Source: DASTPP01 sp035762175 (GTDB lineage: Bacteria > Myxococcota_A > Polyangia > Polyangiales > Polyangiaceae). Taken from it: 64,000 nt of DNA. The stretch is taken from positions 1 through 64,000 of the forward strand of contig DASTPP010000071.1 in assembly GCA_035762175.1 (NCBI GenBank), given 5' to 3'. Under the pieces are notes generated by a model, which did not search any database, was not told the origin of the DNA, and worked only from the letters and a program-made list of their open reading frames with translations. A program made the position numbers and the translations under genes. Below, piece by piece: positions 34,109 through 41,873 of this stretch; the first letter of the stretch is position 1, and each line of letters begins with the position of its first letter.

Positions 34109-34981
34109 CTATTCCCTCGAGACTCGGCAGGTCGCGTAGAGGCGTGTTGGCTTTGTTGGCTCTCGACTTGGAGAAATCCCCACCACCGTCCCCACCACTC
34201 GCCTGGGCTCGGCCGAAACGTTGCGCAACGCGTCAGGTCGCCAAGAACAGCGAAAGAAGCGCAGCGAAACGCCCCGAAGCGGCCCTTCGGCAACTTGCCA
34301 AGGTGGACGTCGAGGGTTCGAATCCCTTCTCCCGCTCCACCGATTACCGTTATTTAATACTACGGTATTCGGTTCGTCGCCACCCTCTTCGGGGCGATGC
34401 TTCCCACCATGCCCTCCACTTTGGCCAGGGCCGGGCGAATGCCCCCCAGTTGGGCCATGCCCCCCACCGGCCTCGGGGGCGGGTAGGCGGAACTTCTTCG
34501 GCGCGAAGGGCGCGCGCCGCTCGCCCTCGGGCAGGCGGGGCCCGCGCGCGTGCGGGCCCCCCATCTCGGCGGCCCGCCCGATGGCTTCGCCGAACCCGGC
34601 CGCGTTCGCCAGGCGCAGCACGGCCGCGCGCATCTCGGTCGGGCTCACCGTGCTGTGGTGCGCCTGCATCTCGGGCGTCGCGTGCCCGCTGATGGCGCGC
34701 ACGACGAGCCCGTCGACCTGCGCCGCCCGCGTCAGGTCTTGGTAGGTCCGGCGCATGCCGCGGGGGGTGATGCGCTTCTTCAACCCGATGGCCTTCGCCA
34801 CCCGGGCGAAGGGCTTGTCGAGCGTCGAGCGCGAGCGGAATCCCCCGGCCTCCGACGGGAAGAGCAGGTCGCTCTCGAGGGCCTTGCCCGCCAGGCGCTC
34901 GACGTGCCAGCGCAAGACGGCCATTACCTCGTCGGGCAGGTGCAGCCGCTGGTCGCGCGCCGTTTTGGTCTTCCGTCGTGA
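34109..34981 (-). pseudogene. Tyrosine recombinase (integrase), truncated and degenerate
   Basis: The C-terminal catalytic half of a phage-type integrase can be read from about 34981 (RRKTKTARDQRLHLPDEVMAVLRWHVERL) to about 34600 (ITPRGMRRTYQDLTRAAQVDGLVVRAISGHATPEMQAHHST). The N-terminal arm and core-binding domains are missing. The family's closing motif HYST is HHST here, so the nucleophilic Tyr is replaced by His, and the box-II HxxR reads RGMR. It should be inactive. The frame then runs on through the tRNA-Gly fragment to 34109. It sits just inside attachment copy 2, the normal place for an integrase of island 2. Confidence 0.75.
34294..34339 (+). repeat. tRNA-Gly 3' fragment, copy 2 (att site)
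   Basis: These 46 bases are identical to 22159-22204 of the tRNA-Gly gene, from the anticodon loop through the T-arm, acceptor strand and CCA. Flanking bases differ on both sides. It serves as the right end of island 1 and the left end of island 2. Confidence 0.95.
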
Positions 34982-35026
34982 GCAGGGGCCGCTCGGGCGG
35001 CGCCGCCTTCGCGTCGGGGCCCACCG

Positions 35027-35277
35027 TCAGCCCCCGACCCCGAGCGCCCGCGCCGCCGCCCGCCGCAGCCGCTGCCACGCCCGGCGCCACCACGCGCGCT
35101 CGCGCCGCTCGGCCTTCGCGATCGCCGCGAAGAACGCCGCCTGCCAACCCTCGGGCGGCGGTCGGAGGGGCAGGGGGGCGAGGGCCCGCTCGAGCCGCTC
35201 GTAGGCCTTCGCCCGCTCGGGGTCCGGGGGCTCGGCGGCCTCGCTCCGCGCCCGCGCCTCGGGCCACGCGATATCGG
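35027..35277 (-). pseudogene. Small protein remnant, Trp-rich C-terminus, no start codon
   Basis: One minus-strand frame has protein-like composition: AKAYERLERALAPLPLRPPPEGWQAAFFAAIAKAERRERAWWRRAW and then a short basic tail and TGA at 35027. The PPPEGWQ...AI...WWRR pattern is reminiscent of small proteins that follow sigma-factor genes in myxobacteria, but this is only an impression. A stop codon lies directly upstream of GCC GAT ATC GCG TGG and there is no plausible start in frame, so the gene is truncated. Confidence 0.35.
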
Positions 35278-35309
35278 CTCACGAGGCGGCGGAGCGAGCA
35301 CCCGCGCGA

Positions 35310-35504
35310 GTGATGGCGGCGGGACGAGCCGCCGCCGGCGAGCTGCTCAAAGCGGCCTGGCGCCGCGTGGTCAACACCGCCCACCCCGACCGGGGAGGTA
35401 GCGACGCGGCCTTCGTCCGGCTCAAGGCCGCCGACGACGAGGTGTGCCGAGGCCTCGGGGCGCTGTCGTGGCCCCGTTCTCGTCCGGGCCCGGAATGGGG
35501 GTGA
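35310..35504 (+). CDS. J-domain mini-protein
   Basis: The 64-aa frame contains a short J-domain core: ELLKAAWRRVVNTAHPDRGGSDAAFVRLKAADDEV, with the HPD motif that stimulates DnaK ATPase. Helices I-II and III are recognisable, and nothing follows. Similar mini J-proteins occur on phages and mobile elements. The start is uncertain: GTG at 35310 or ATG at 35313, and the frame is open further upstream, so the N-terminus could be longer. It could recruit the host DnaK to an element protein. Confidence 0.55.
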   Translation: MMAAGRAAAGELLKAAWRRVVNTAHPDRGGSDAAFVRLKAADDEVCRGLGALSWPRSRPGPEWG

Positions 35505-35655
35505 CTACGCGCCGAGGGAGGGGACAGGCGCCGGGCCGCCCAGGCAGGCGGCCGGCGGGTGCGGGGGGAGGCGGGGGGGCGAGCCGTCCGGACGTCCAGG
35601 CTCCCGAACGCCCGCCAGGGGTTGACGAAGGGGGCCGATTTGGCACACTTGGCGC
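35505..35655. promoter_or_regulatory. Short gap before the Fis-type gene
   Basis: A GC-rich spacer of 151 bases with no gene. A TGGCAC hexamer lies at 35641-35646, 9 bases before the GTG start at 35656, but the downstream half of a sigma-54 site is poor and too close to the start codon. Confidence 0.2.
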
Positions 35656-36030
35656 GTGCCCGTCTCGACGCTCCCCCCCGGGCCGACGCGCGCTGCCGAG
35701 CGCGGCCGTCGCCCGCTCGCGGCGGCCGACGCCCCGCGCGCCGCGGCGGCCGACGCCCCGCGCGCCGCGGCGGCCGCGGTGGCACAGCCCAGAGCGCCGG
35801 CCGCCCGCGTGGCGAGCGTCCCGCCCCCCCTGCCGCTGCACAAGAGGCGAGAGCGTGCGCGCATTCTCGACATGCTGTGGCGCTACGGGTGGAACCGGCG
35901 CCGCGCCGCCGAGGCCCTCGGAATCCCACGGCGCACCTTCTATCGGCGGTTGGACGAGTACGGCATCCAGCCGGCGGGCACGTCGGGGCGGCGCCCCCGC
36001 CGGCGCCCGCGCGGTCCGGGCAAGGCGTAG
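35656..36030 (+). CDS. Small Fis-type helix-turn-helix DNA-binding protein
   Basis: The 124-aa protein has an Ala/Pro-rich N-terminal half with repeated ADAPRAAA, then a Fis/NtrC-type DNA-binding domain: RARILDMLWRYGWNRRRAAEALGIPRRTFYRRLDEYGI (residues about 75-112), and a basic tail. This is the domain that ends sigma-54 activators, here without an ATPase or receiver domain. It probably dimerises and binds DNA as an architectural or local regulator. The start is GTG at 35656. It lies inside element 2. Confidence 0.75.
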   Translation: MPVSTLPPGPTRAAERGRRPLAAADAPRAAAADAPRAAAAAVAQPRAPAARVASVPPPLPLHKRRERARILDMLWRYGWNRRRAAEALGIPRRTFYRRLDEYGIQPAGTSGRRPRRRPRGPGKA

Positions 36031-36148
36031 GCGCGGGCGCTCGACCGCCCAAGCTTTCGGCGCCGGCAAGGGGAGGGGCGTAGCGGGCGCGGGACCGGGG
36101 GGCCGAGGGGCGTAGCGGGCGCGGGGCCGGGGGGCCGAGGGGCGCGCG

Positions 36149-36434
36149 TCAGCGCCGCTTGATGGGCCGCTGCGCCCCGTGCCGAACGCGGCGCACGACG
36201 ACGTCCTGCCCATCGCGGTCGTAGAAGAGGACGAACGGCGGGACACGCCACGTGCGTACGTGCCGGCCGTCGAGGAGGTTGGACCTCGGGCCCGTCGACC
36301 TTGCCGGTGGCCAGCAGCCGTAACGCGCTCAGCACCTCGGCCTCGAGCCGGTCGGCCGCGTCGGGGTTCACCGCGCCGAGGTACATCAGCTGCGCGCCCA
36401 GCTCGCGACGCGCGACGGCCGTGTAGCGGATCAA
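36149..36434 (-). pseudogene. ParE/RelE-type toxin with a frameshift
   Basis: The frame starts with TTG at 36434, overlapping the antitoxin stop (TTGA), and gives a typical toxin N-terminus (MIRYTAVARRELGAQLMYLGAVNPDAADRLEAEVLSALRLLATG). After about residue 50 (near 36285) it leaves the family pattern, while another frame resumes it (LLDGRHVRTWRVPPFVLFYDRDGQDVVVRRVRHGAQRPI) to a TGA at 36149. One base gained or lost near 36278-36290 explains this. The toxin is therefore probably dead, unless it is a sequencing error. Confidence 0.7.
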
Positions 36435-36601
36435 GCCACGGCCTTGCGGATCGCCCGCAACATCTCCCTCATCGAGGCGTGCATCTCTTCCGCGTCGTAA
36501 GGGGCCGGCTCGTCGAGCGAGGCCTCGAGGTCGGGGTCGTCGATGACCTCAACCTCTTGCTCGTCGGCGGAGGGCGGGGCGCCCAGCGGGTTGCTGGCCA
36601 T
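36431..36601 (-). CDS. Antitoxin-like small acidic protein
   Basis: The 56-aa frame from ATG at 36601 reads NPLGAPPSADEQEVEVIDDPDLEASLDEPAPYDAEEMHASMREMLRAIRKAVA. It is acidic with a short C-terminal helix, and its stop overlaps the start of the toxin remnant, the normal arrangement of type II modules. The family is not recognised. It may survive because losing it is harmless once the toxin is broken. Confidence 0.55.
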   Translation of the reverse strand: MASNPLGAPPSADEQEVEVIDDPDLEASLDEPAPYDAEEMHASMREMLRAIRKAVA

Positions 36602-37021
36602 GCCCACCTTCTACCACGGCCGGACGGGCCCCGTCAGGTTCGGGGCGCGGGACCAGCGCGGCAAGCTCGGAGACGATGTGAGCCCTGCCCCCAGCGTGCC
36701 CCCCACGTGGCACCAAACGGCTCAGCACAAGGCCACACCGGACGCATGCGACGAGACCGGAAACGGCGGCAAACGTGCGTGTGGCAGGGGGTGCTGTGGG
36801 GCCGTGTGAGTTTTTGCTAAGGTGGACGTCGAGGGTTCGAATCTCTTCGAACGCTCCGAGATTCGACGTCGGTTCCGCAGTCTCCGACGTCGCTTGCTCC
36901 GTTTGATGCTCCATTCGGCAAGACGGTCGAGGGCGAAGCGCCGCCCGAGGCTACGCTCTCGCCACGGCACCGGCCGCCGGTGGTGTACGATGGCGCGCAT
37001 GGCCGGGGCCGGGTACGGGCA
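36602..37021. other. Region holding the distal att copy
   Basis: No convincing gene. It contains the decayed tRNA-Gly fragment at 36814-36857 and the right edge of the island. Open frames seen here cross the tRNA fragment and are artefacts. Confidence 0.45.
36814..36857 (+). repeat. tRNA-Gly 3' fragment, copy 3 (decayed att site)
   Basis: This copy matches the tRNA-Gly 3' half from the anticodon loop (TTGCTAAGG versus TTGCCAAGG) through the T-arm (GGACGTCGAGGGTTCGAATC), then diverges in the acceptor strand (CTTCGAACGCTCC versus CTTCTCCCGCTCC). It is the most changed copy and the farthest from the tRNA, as expected for the oldest integration boundary. Confidence 0.85.
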
Positions 37022-37447
37022 GTGAGCACCGGGCTGACGCCCAAGCGGCGGGTTGGCAGGCCGCGCAAGAGCGCTCAGGCGCCGAATCCTGAGGGGGCGA
37101 GTCCGAGCCCCGTGGCGCCCGCCGAGGGGGCACCGGCCGACGGCGAGGTGCAGCGCGGCTTCGCCGAACGGCTCCGGCGGGTGTTCGACGCCTCGGGGCT
37201 GACGCACGCCGAGTTCGCGAAGAGGTCCGGGCTGCCGAAGGGGGCGCTCTCGGTCATCCTGAAGCGGGCCCAGGACCCCGCGAGGATGGGGCCGTCCATC
37301 GTCACCGTCGTGGCCATCGCGCGGGGGCTTGGGGTTAGCCCGGGCTGGCTCGCCTTCGGCGAGGGGCCGGTTCCGGCCGGGGCTTTTACCGCCGCGAAGG
37401 GGCCGGCGACCACGGACGAGGGCCTCGCCCGCGGCACCAAGAAGTAG
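37022..37447 (+). CDS. XRE-type regulator with an AT-hook
   Basis: The GTG start at 37022 gives 141 aa; the frame is open back to 36980. Near the N-terminus is KRRVGRPRKSA, an AT-hook core (GRPRK). A helix-turn-helix of the Xre/Cro type follows (FAERLRRVFDASGLTHAEFAKRSGLPKGALSVILKR, then VVAIARGLGVSPGWLAFGEG). It is a DNA-binding regulator that could have come with the island, since it lies about 160 bases outside the last att copy. No target is evident. Confidence 0.75.
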   Translation: MSTGLTPKRRVGRPRKSAQAPNPEGASPSPVAPAEGAPADGEVQRGFAERLRRVFDASGLTHAEFAKRSGLPKGALSVILKRAQDPARMGPSIVTVVAIARGLGVSPGWLAFGEGPVPAGAFTAAKGPATTDEGLARGTKK

Positions 37448-37571
37448 CGGGTGTTCGAGGCGGCGAAACGCGAGCCGGCCGGGTCGTGGGAGATTGGGCG
37501 CCTTCGTCGATGGCAGCGTCGCCCGTGCGCCGTCCGATAACTCGCTCATCTGAGCCCCGAGGACGAAGACC

Positions 37572-37995
37572 CTGGCCGGGGAAGGTTTCGGCGCCGAGGT
37601 AAAAGCCTTGGCTGCCGACGGTCAGCACCAGCTTGCCGTCGCCCGAGACCGCGATGCCGGCCGGCTGCTGGAACGCCTCGTCATCGCCTTGGTCGAGCAG
37701 GACGACACCGTCGAAGGCGCCGGCGCCGTCGGGCGCGAGCCCGAACAGCTCGCCCTGGTCGTAGGATGCCGCGACGAACCTGCCCTGGCCGAGGGCCGTG
37801 AGCCCGAACGGCTTGTCGACGGTCGCTCGGAGCGAGAAGGCTTGGTACGCCTTCGCGAGGACGAGGCCCGAGACGCCCAGTCGGTAGAGCCTCGTGCCGT
37901 CGTACTCGTGCGTGAGCCAGAGGGCGCCCGCGTCGACCGCGACGCCCGTCAGGGCGAACGCGGCGCCCTCCAAGAGCGATCCTCGCCCACTCCGA
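37572..37995 (-). pseudogene. Beta-propeller protein remnant
   Basis: A minus-strand frame reads LTGVAVDAGALWLTHEYDGTRLYRLGVSGLVLAKAY, DKPFGLTALGQGRFVAASYDQGELFGLAPDGAGAF and QQPAGIAVSGDGKLVLTVGSQGFYLGAETF. This is a run of NHL/Vgb-like blades. It stops matching near 37572 and at its upstream end near 37995, with no signal peptide or proper start. It appears to be cut at both ends, perhaps by the island insertion on its downstream side. Confidence 0.55.
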
Positions 37996-38135
37996 GCTGC
38001 CTCAGGGGGGGCAGGCGCGCCTCGTCGAAGGGGCGGCCGCGGGCGTGGCGGCCCCCGCCGGAGCACGCGGCGAGCCGCGTACCAGTACCCTCCGGGGGGG
38101 GAGGGCGCTATAGCGAGGCACCTCTGGGGGGCGAG

Positions 38136-39701
38136 ATGCCGCCAGGCACACGTCTTGCCAAACCCGTAGAAGAAAAAAGAGTAGCCCTCTTGCCGACCAC
38201 GCAGCCGATCCAACCCCCGCCGAAGGCCGCCACCGGCGTCCAAGGGCTCGACGACGTGCTCAACGGGGGCCTACCCCGGGGCCGCATCTACCTCGTGGAG
38301 GGCGACCCGGGCGTGGGCAAGACCACGCTCGCTCTCCAGTTTTTGCTCGCGGGCGCGGGCGAGGGCGAGCGCTGCCTCTACGTGACGCTCTCCGAGACTG
38401 AGGCCGAGCTGCGCGCGTCGGCCGCGTCGCACGGCTGGTCGCTCGACGGGCTGACCATCTTCGCGCTGACGCCGCCCGAAGACGAGGCGGGCGACGACCA
38501 GTACACGCTGCTCCACCCCGCGGAGGTCGAGCTCGGCGAGGTGATGCACAGCCTGCTGGCCGAAGTCGATCGGGTGTGCCCGACGCGCCTGGTGCTCGAC
38601 TCGCTCTCGGAGGTGCGGCTCTTGGCGCAGCACCCGCTGCGCTACCGGCGGCAGATCTTGTCGCTCAAGCAGCGGCTCGCGGGCGGCGCCTGCACGACGC
38701 TCTTGCTCGACGACCGCACCGACCCCAACGACCACCAGCTCAAGAGCCTGGCGCACGGCGTGGTGACGCTCGAGAACGTGGCGCCGGCCTACGGCGCCAC
38801 GCGGCGGCGCCTGGTGGTCGACAAGCTGCGGGGGGTGCGCTTCCGCGAGGGGTACCACGACTTCGTGCTCATGACGGGGGGGCTGCGGGTCTTTCCGCGG
38901 CTCGTGGCGGCCGAGCACCACGAGGGCTTCGAGGCCGGCGAGGCGTCGAGCGGCGTGCGCGAGCTCGACGCGCTGCTCGGCGGGGGCCTGGCGCGGGGCA
39001 CGAGCACGCTGCTCATCGGCCCGGCGGGTTCGGGCAAGTCGTCGGTGGCGATGCAGTTCGCGGCGGCCGCGTGCGCGCGGGGCGAGCGCGCCGTGCTCTT
39101 CGTCTTCGACGAGAACGCGGCGACGCTGCGCGCGCGCGCCGAGGGGCTCGGCATGCGCTACGCCGAGTACCGCGAGCGCGGCCTGCTCGGGGTGACGCAG
39201 GTCGACCCGGCCGAGATGGCGCCGGGCGAGTTCATTCACGGCGTGCGCGAGGAGGTCGAGCTCAGGCGGGCGCGGCTCGTCGTCGTCGACAGCCTCAACG
39301 GCTACCTGCAGGCGATGCCGGGCGAGGCCTTCTTGCTCAACCAGCTGCACGAGCTCTTCACCTACCTCGGCCAGCGCGGGGTGGTGACGCTCTTCGTGGC
39401 CGCGCAGGCGGGGCTGCTCGGCCCGGCGATGAGCGCGCCGGTCGACGTCAGCTACCTGGCCGACTGCGTCATGCTCTTCCGCTACTTCGAGAGCGCCGGC
39501 CGCGTGCGCAAGGCGGTCTCGGCGGTGAAGAAGCGCACCGGGCGGCACGAGAACGCGATCCGCGAGTTCGAGCTCGGGCCCGGGGGCTTGCGCGTCGGCG
39601 CGCCGCTCGATGCCTTCCGCGGCGTGCTGACCGGCGTGCCCGTCTACGAGGGCGCGGCGGGCCCGTTGCTCCCGGCGGACGGCGATGCCCCGGGGCCCTG
39701 A
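38136..39701 (+). CDS. KaiC-like ATPase with two RecA-type domains
   Basis: The 521-aa protein has two KaiC/RadA-type modules. The first has Walker A GDPGVGKTT (residues about 56-64), ETEAE and LVLDSLSEVRLL. The second has Walker A GPAGSGKSS (about 295), FDENAATL and VVVDSLNGY. These are signal-transduction ATPases related to the cyanobacterial clock protein, though here KaiA and KaiB are absent. ATG at 38136 follows a G-rich ribosome-binding stretch; a longer frame upstream is non-coding. Its last 17 bases overlap the start of the hybrid histidine kinase, so the two act together, as KaiC-like/kinase pairs commonly do in myxobacteria. Confidence 0.93.
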   Translation: MPPGTRLAKPVEEKRVALLPTTQPIQPPPKAATGVQGLDDVLNGGLPRGRIYLVEGDPGVGKTTLALQFLLAGAGEGERCLYVTLSETEAELRASAASHGWSLDGLTIFALTPPEDEAGDDQYTLLHPAEVELGEVMHSLLAEVDRVCPTRLVLDSLSEVRLLAQHPLRYRRQILSLKQRLAGGACTTLLLDDRTDPNDHQLKSLAHGVVTLENVAPAYGATRRRLVVDKLRGVRFREGYHDFVLMTGGLRVFPRLVAAEHHEGFEAGEASSGVRELDALLGGGLARGTSTLLIGPAGSGKSSVAMQFAAAACARGERAVLFVFDENAATLRARAEGLGMRYAEYRERGLLGVTQVDPAEMAPGEFIHGVREEVELRRARLVVVDSLNGYLQAMPGEAFLLNQLHELFTYLGQRGVVTLFVAAQAGLLGPAMSAPVDVSYLADCVMLFRYFESAGRVRKAVSAVKKRTGRHENAIREFELGPGGLRVGAPLDAFRGVLTGVPVYEGAAGPLLPADGDAPGP

Positions 39702-41328
39702 GCGCGACGAGCGGGTCGCGCTCTTCGCCCCCTTCGGGCGCGACGCGGCGCTCGCGGCGCGCGTGTTCGAGACGGCGGGCGTCGCGACCGCGGTCTGCGA
39801 CTCGGCCCAGGGCCTGTGCGACGCGCTCGAGCGGGGCATCGGCGCGCTCTTCGTGACCGAAGAGGCGCTGACCCCCGCGGCGCTCGAGTGCCTCGGCCCG
39901 GCGCTGCGGCGCCAGCCGCCCTGGTCGGACGTGCCGCTGCTCATCGCCACGAGCGCGGGCGAGATGACGCGCCTGAGCCTGGGGCGGGTGCGCGAGCTCG
40001 AGGGCTGCGGCAACGTCGTCCTGCTCGAGCGCCCGCTGCGCGGCCGGACGCTCGCCAACGCGGCCCAGGCGGCGCTGCGGGCGCGGCGCCGGCAGTACGA
40101 CATGCGCGACCTGCTCGACGAGCGCGAACAGTGGCTCGCGCGCGAGCGCGCGGCGCGCGCGGCCGCCGAGGAGGCCAACCGCCTGAAGGACGAGTTCCTG
40201 GCGACGCTCTCGCACGAGCTGCGCACGCCGCTCAACTCCATCCTGGGCTGGGCCGACATGCTGCTCGAGGGCGGGCTCGGCGAGGCGTCCGAGCGGCGGG
40301 GGCTCGAGACCATTCACCGCAACGCCCGGGCGCAGGCCAAGCTCATCGAGGACGTGCTCGACGTCTCGCGCATCATCGCGGGCAAGCTGCGCCTGCAGGC
40401 GCGGCCTTGCGACCTCGTCGAGGTCGTGCGCGCCGCCGTCGACGCGTTGCAGCCGGCCGCCGACGCCAAGGGGGTCGCGGTCGACGTGCGCCTGGCGCCC
40501 TCGGCGCCGGGCCTCACCGGCGACCCCGACCGGCTGCAACAGATCGTGTGGAACCTCCTGTCGAACGCGATCAAGTTCACGCCCCCCGGGGGGCGGGTCG
40601 AGGTGCGCGGCGCGTCCGACGGCGCGTGGGCCTCGCTCGCCGTGCGCGACACCGGCCGGGGCATCGCCCCCGACTTCTTGCCCCACGTCTTCGACCGCTT
40701 TCGCCAGCAAGATGGCACCGCCACGCGGGCCGAGGGCGGGCTCGGCCTGGGGCTGGCCATCGTGCGGCACCTGGCCGAGGCCCACGGCGGCTCGGTGCGG
40801 GCCGAGAGCGAGGGCGAGGGTCGGGGCGCCACCTTCACCCTGCGCCTGCCCCTCGGCGCGCCCGCCCCGCCCCCGCGGCCGTCGAGCCCCCGGCGCGCCG
40901 ACGGCGACGGTGCCGCGCCGCTCGCGGGCCTGCGCGTGCTCCTCGTCGAGGACGAGCCCGACTCGCGGCTGCTGCTCGCCACGGTGCTCGAGCGGGCTGG
41001 CGCCGTCGTGCGCGCCGAGGGCTCGGCCCGCGAGGGCCTCGGCGCGCTCGACGCCGAGCGCTTCGACGTCATCGTCTCGGACATCGGGATGCCCGGCGAA
41101 GACGGCTTCGCCTTCCTGCGCACGGTGCGGGCCCGCGCCCCCGAGCGCGGCGGGGCGACGCCGGCCGCCGCCCTCACCGCGTACACCCGCAAAGAAGACC
41201 GCTACCACGCCGCCGAGGCGGGCTTTCAGGCCTACCTGCCCAAGCCCTTCGACTCGGGCGCGCTCTGCGAGACGTTGCGCGCCCTCGCGCTCGGCGCGCC
41301 CCCGCCGCGCCTCGACGACGGCGCGTGA
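39685..41328 (+). CDS. Hybrid histidine kinase with receiver domain
   Basis: The 547-aa protein has an N-terminal region like a degenerate receiver (residues 1-135), a coiled linker (EREQWLARERAARAAAEEANRLKDEF), a dimerisation/phosphoacceptor H-box (SHELRTPLN, near residue 175), and an HATPase domain (N-box NLLSNAIKF, GRGIAP, GLGLGLAIV). It ends in a receiver domain (LLVEDEPDSR, VSDIGMPGEDG with the phospho-Asp near 467, then PKPFDS). No membrane segments are seen, so it is cytosolic. It overlaps the KaiC-like ATPase gene and probably reads its state. Its stop lies within a 17-bp tandem repeat. Confidence 0.95.
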   Translation: MPRGPERDERVALFAPFGRDAALAARVFETAGVATAVCDSAQGLCDALERGIGALFVTEEALTPAALECLGPALRRQPPWSDVPLLIATSAGEMTRLSLGRVRELEGCGNVVLLERPLRGRTLANAAQAALRARRRQYDMRDLLDEREQWLARERAARAAAEEANRLKDEFLATLSHELRTPLNSILGWADMLLEGGLGEASERRGLETIHRNARAQAKLIEDVLDVSRIIAGKLRLQARPCDLVEVVRAAVDALQPAADAKGVAVDVRLAPSAPGLTGDPDRLQQIVWNLLSNAIKFTPPGGRVEVRGASDGAWASLAVRDTGRGIAPDFLPHVFDRFRQQDGTATRAEGGLGLGLAIVRHLAEAHGGSVRAESEGEGRGATFTLRLPLGAPAPPPRPSSPRRADGDGAAPLAGLRVLLVEDEPDSRLLLATVLERAGAVVRAEGSAREGLGALDAERFDVIVSDIGMPGEDGFAFLRTVRARAPERGGATPAAALTAYTRKEDRYHAAEAGFQAYLPKPFDSGALCETLRALALGAPPPRLDDGA

Positions 41329-41424
41329 GCCTCGCGGGCGCGTGAGCCGCGCGGGCGCGTGAGCCGCGCGGGCACGTGAGCCGCGCGGGCGCGTGAGCCG
41401 CGCGGGCGCGCAAACCACGCGGGC
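41323..41424 (+). repeat. Tandem repeat, 17-bp unit, six copies
   Basis: Six 17-bp units run from 41323 to 41424; the core is GCGTGAGCCGCGCGGGC. Units two, three and five are identical, the fourth differs in one base and the first and last in more. The first unit supplies the TGA stop of the hybrid kinase gene, and further TGA codons recur in the array. Confidence 0.9.
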
Positions 41425-41684
41425 GCGCAGACCCCGCGCCGCCACCCGCGCAGGACGGGTCGGCCGACAGCTCGAGCCGGGGCGTGAGGCCGCCTCGATT
41501 CGTCGGCCCTCAAGCGAGGCGGGCGCCGGGGGGTGTAATGCCGGCGGGGCCGCCGCGTCTGCCACCATGAAGCGGGCACGACCTACCCCGAGGCACCGCC
41601 GAGGTCGCGGCACGGCCTGACCGCCGCAGCCGGGCCGACGCCCGCCCTGCAACCCATTTACCCCCTACCACCGCCACCTCTGCC
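41425..41684. promoter_or_regulatory. Upstream region of the copper cluster
   Basis: No gene is seen in this 260-base stretch after the 17-bp repeats. It should contain the promoter of the copper cluster. A loose inverted pair, GACCT at about 41580 and AGGTC at about 41605, could be a metal-regulator operator, but the match to CueR- or CsoR-type sites is not good enough to name. Confidence 0.3.
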
Positions 41685-41873
41685 ATGACGCCCCTCGAGA
41701 CCGCCCTTGCGTCACTACTCTTTCTGTCGCCCGGACCCGCCCCCAGGCCGGCGCTGCCGAGCCCGCCGCTGCGACCGTCGGCGCCCGCCGAGGCCTGGCG
41801 TTGGCGCACCACGACCATCGACCAGAGCCCCGCCCTCGGGGCCTCGCACCCCCGCATGGAGAACCCCCGATGA
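41685..41873 (+). CDS. Possible small leader protein of the copper cluster
   Basis: A 62-aa frame begins with ATG at 41685 and a hydrophobic N-terminus (TPLETALASLLFLSPGPAP), then Pro/Ala-rich sequence. Its TGA overlaps the ATG of the next gene (ATGA at 41870-41873), which is the main reason to keep it. It has no domain and could be a shadow; translational coupling would be its role if real. Confidence 0.35.
   Translation: MTPLETALASLLFLSPGPAPRPALPSPPLRPSAPAEAWRWRTTTIDQSPALGASHPRMENPR

Larger units (their letters stand above)
22159..34339 (+). mobile_element. Integrated island 1 at tRNA-Gly
   Basis: The 46 bases at 22159-22204 (anticodon loop to CCA) are repeated exactly at 34294-34339 in the same orientation, as expected for attL and attR of an element that integrated into the tRNA 3' end and rebuilt it. 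Between them are a toxin-antitoxin pair, IS66-type remnants, the kelch and SpvB/RHS lipoproteins with a tip/immunity module, and a fragment of another tRNA. No intact integrase lies inside this segment, so it is probably no longer mobile on its own. Base composition is uneven, with a clearly AT-richer patch at about 23870-24400. Confidence 0.75.
34294..36857 (+). mobile_element. Decayed integrated element 2 at tRNA-Gly
   Basis: This segment is bounded by tRNA-Gly fragments at 34294-34339 and 36814-36857. It carries a dead tyrosine recombinase at its left end, small regulatory genes and a frameshifted toxin module. The right boundary has several changes relative to the tRNA, whereas the left is perfect, so this element is likely the older of two successive integrations. 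Confidence 0.65.

Noticed and set aside
35641..35660. Sigma-54 site before the Fis-type gene
   Set aside because: TGGCAC is present, but the -12 half is poor and the site lies only 9 bases from the start codon.
36543..36809. Plus-strand 88-aa frame
   Set aside because: It lies opposite the antitoxin-like gene and lacks a domain.
41323..41424. Possible CRISPR array
   Set aside because: The 17-bp units are directly adjacent with no spacers; it is a tandem repeat.
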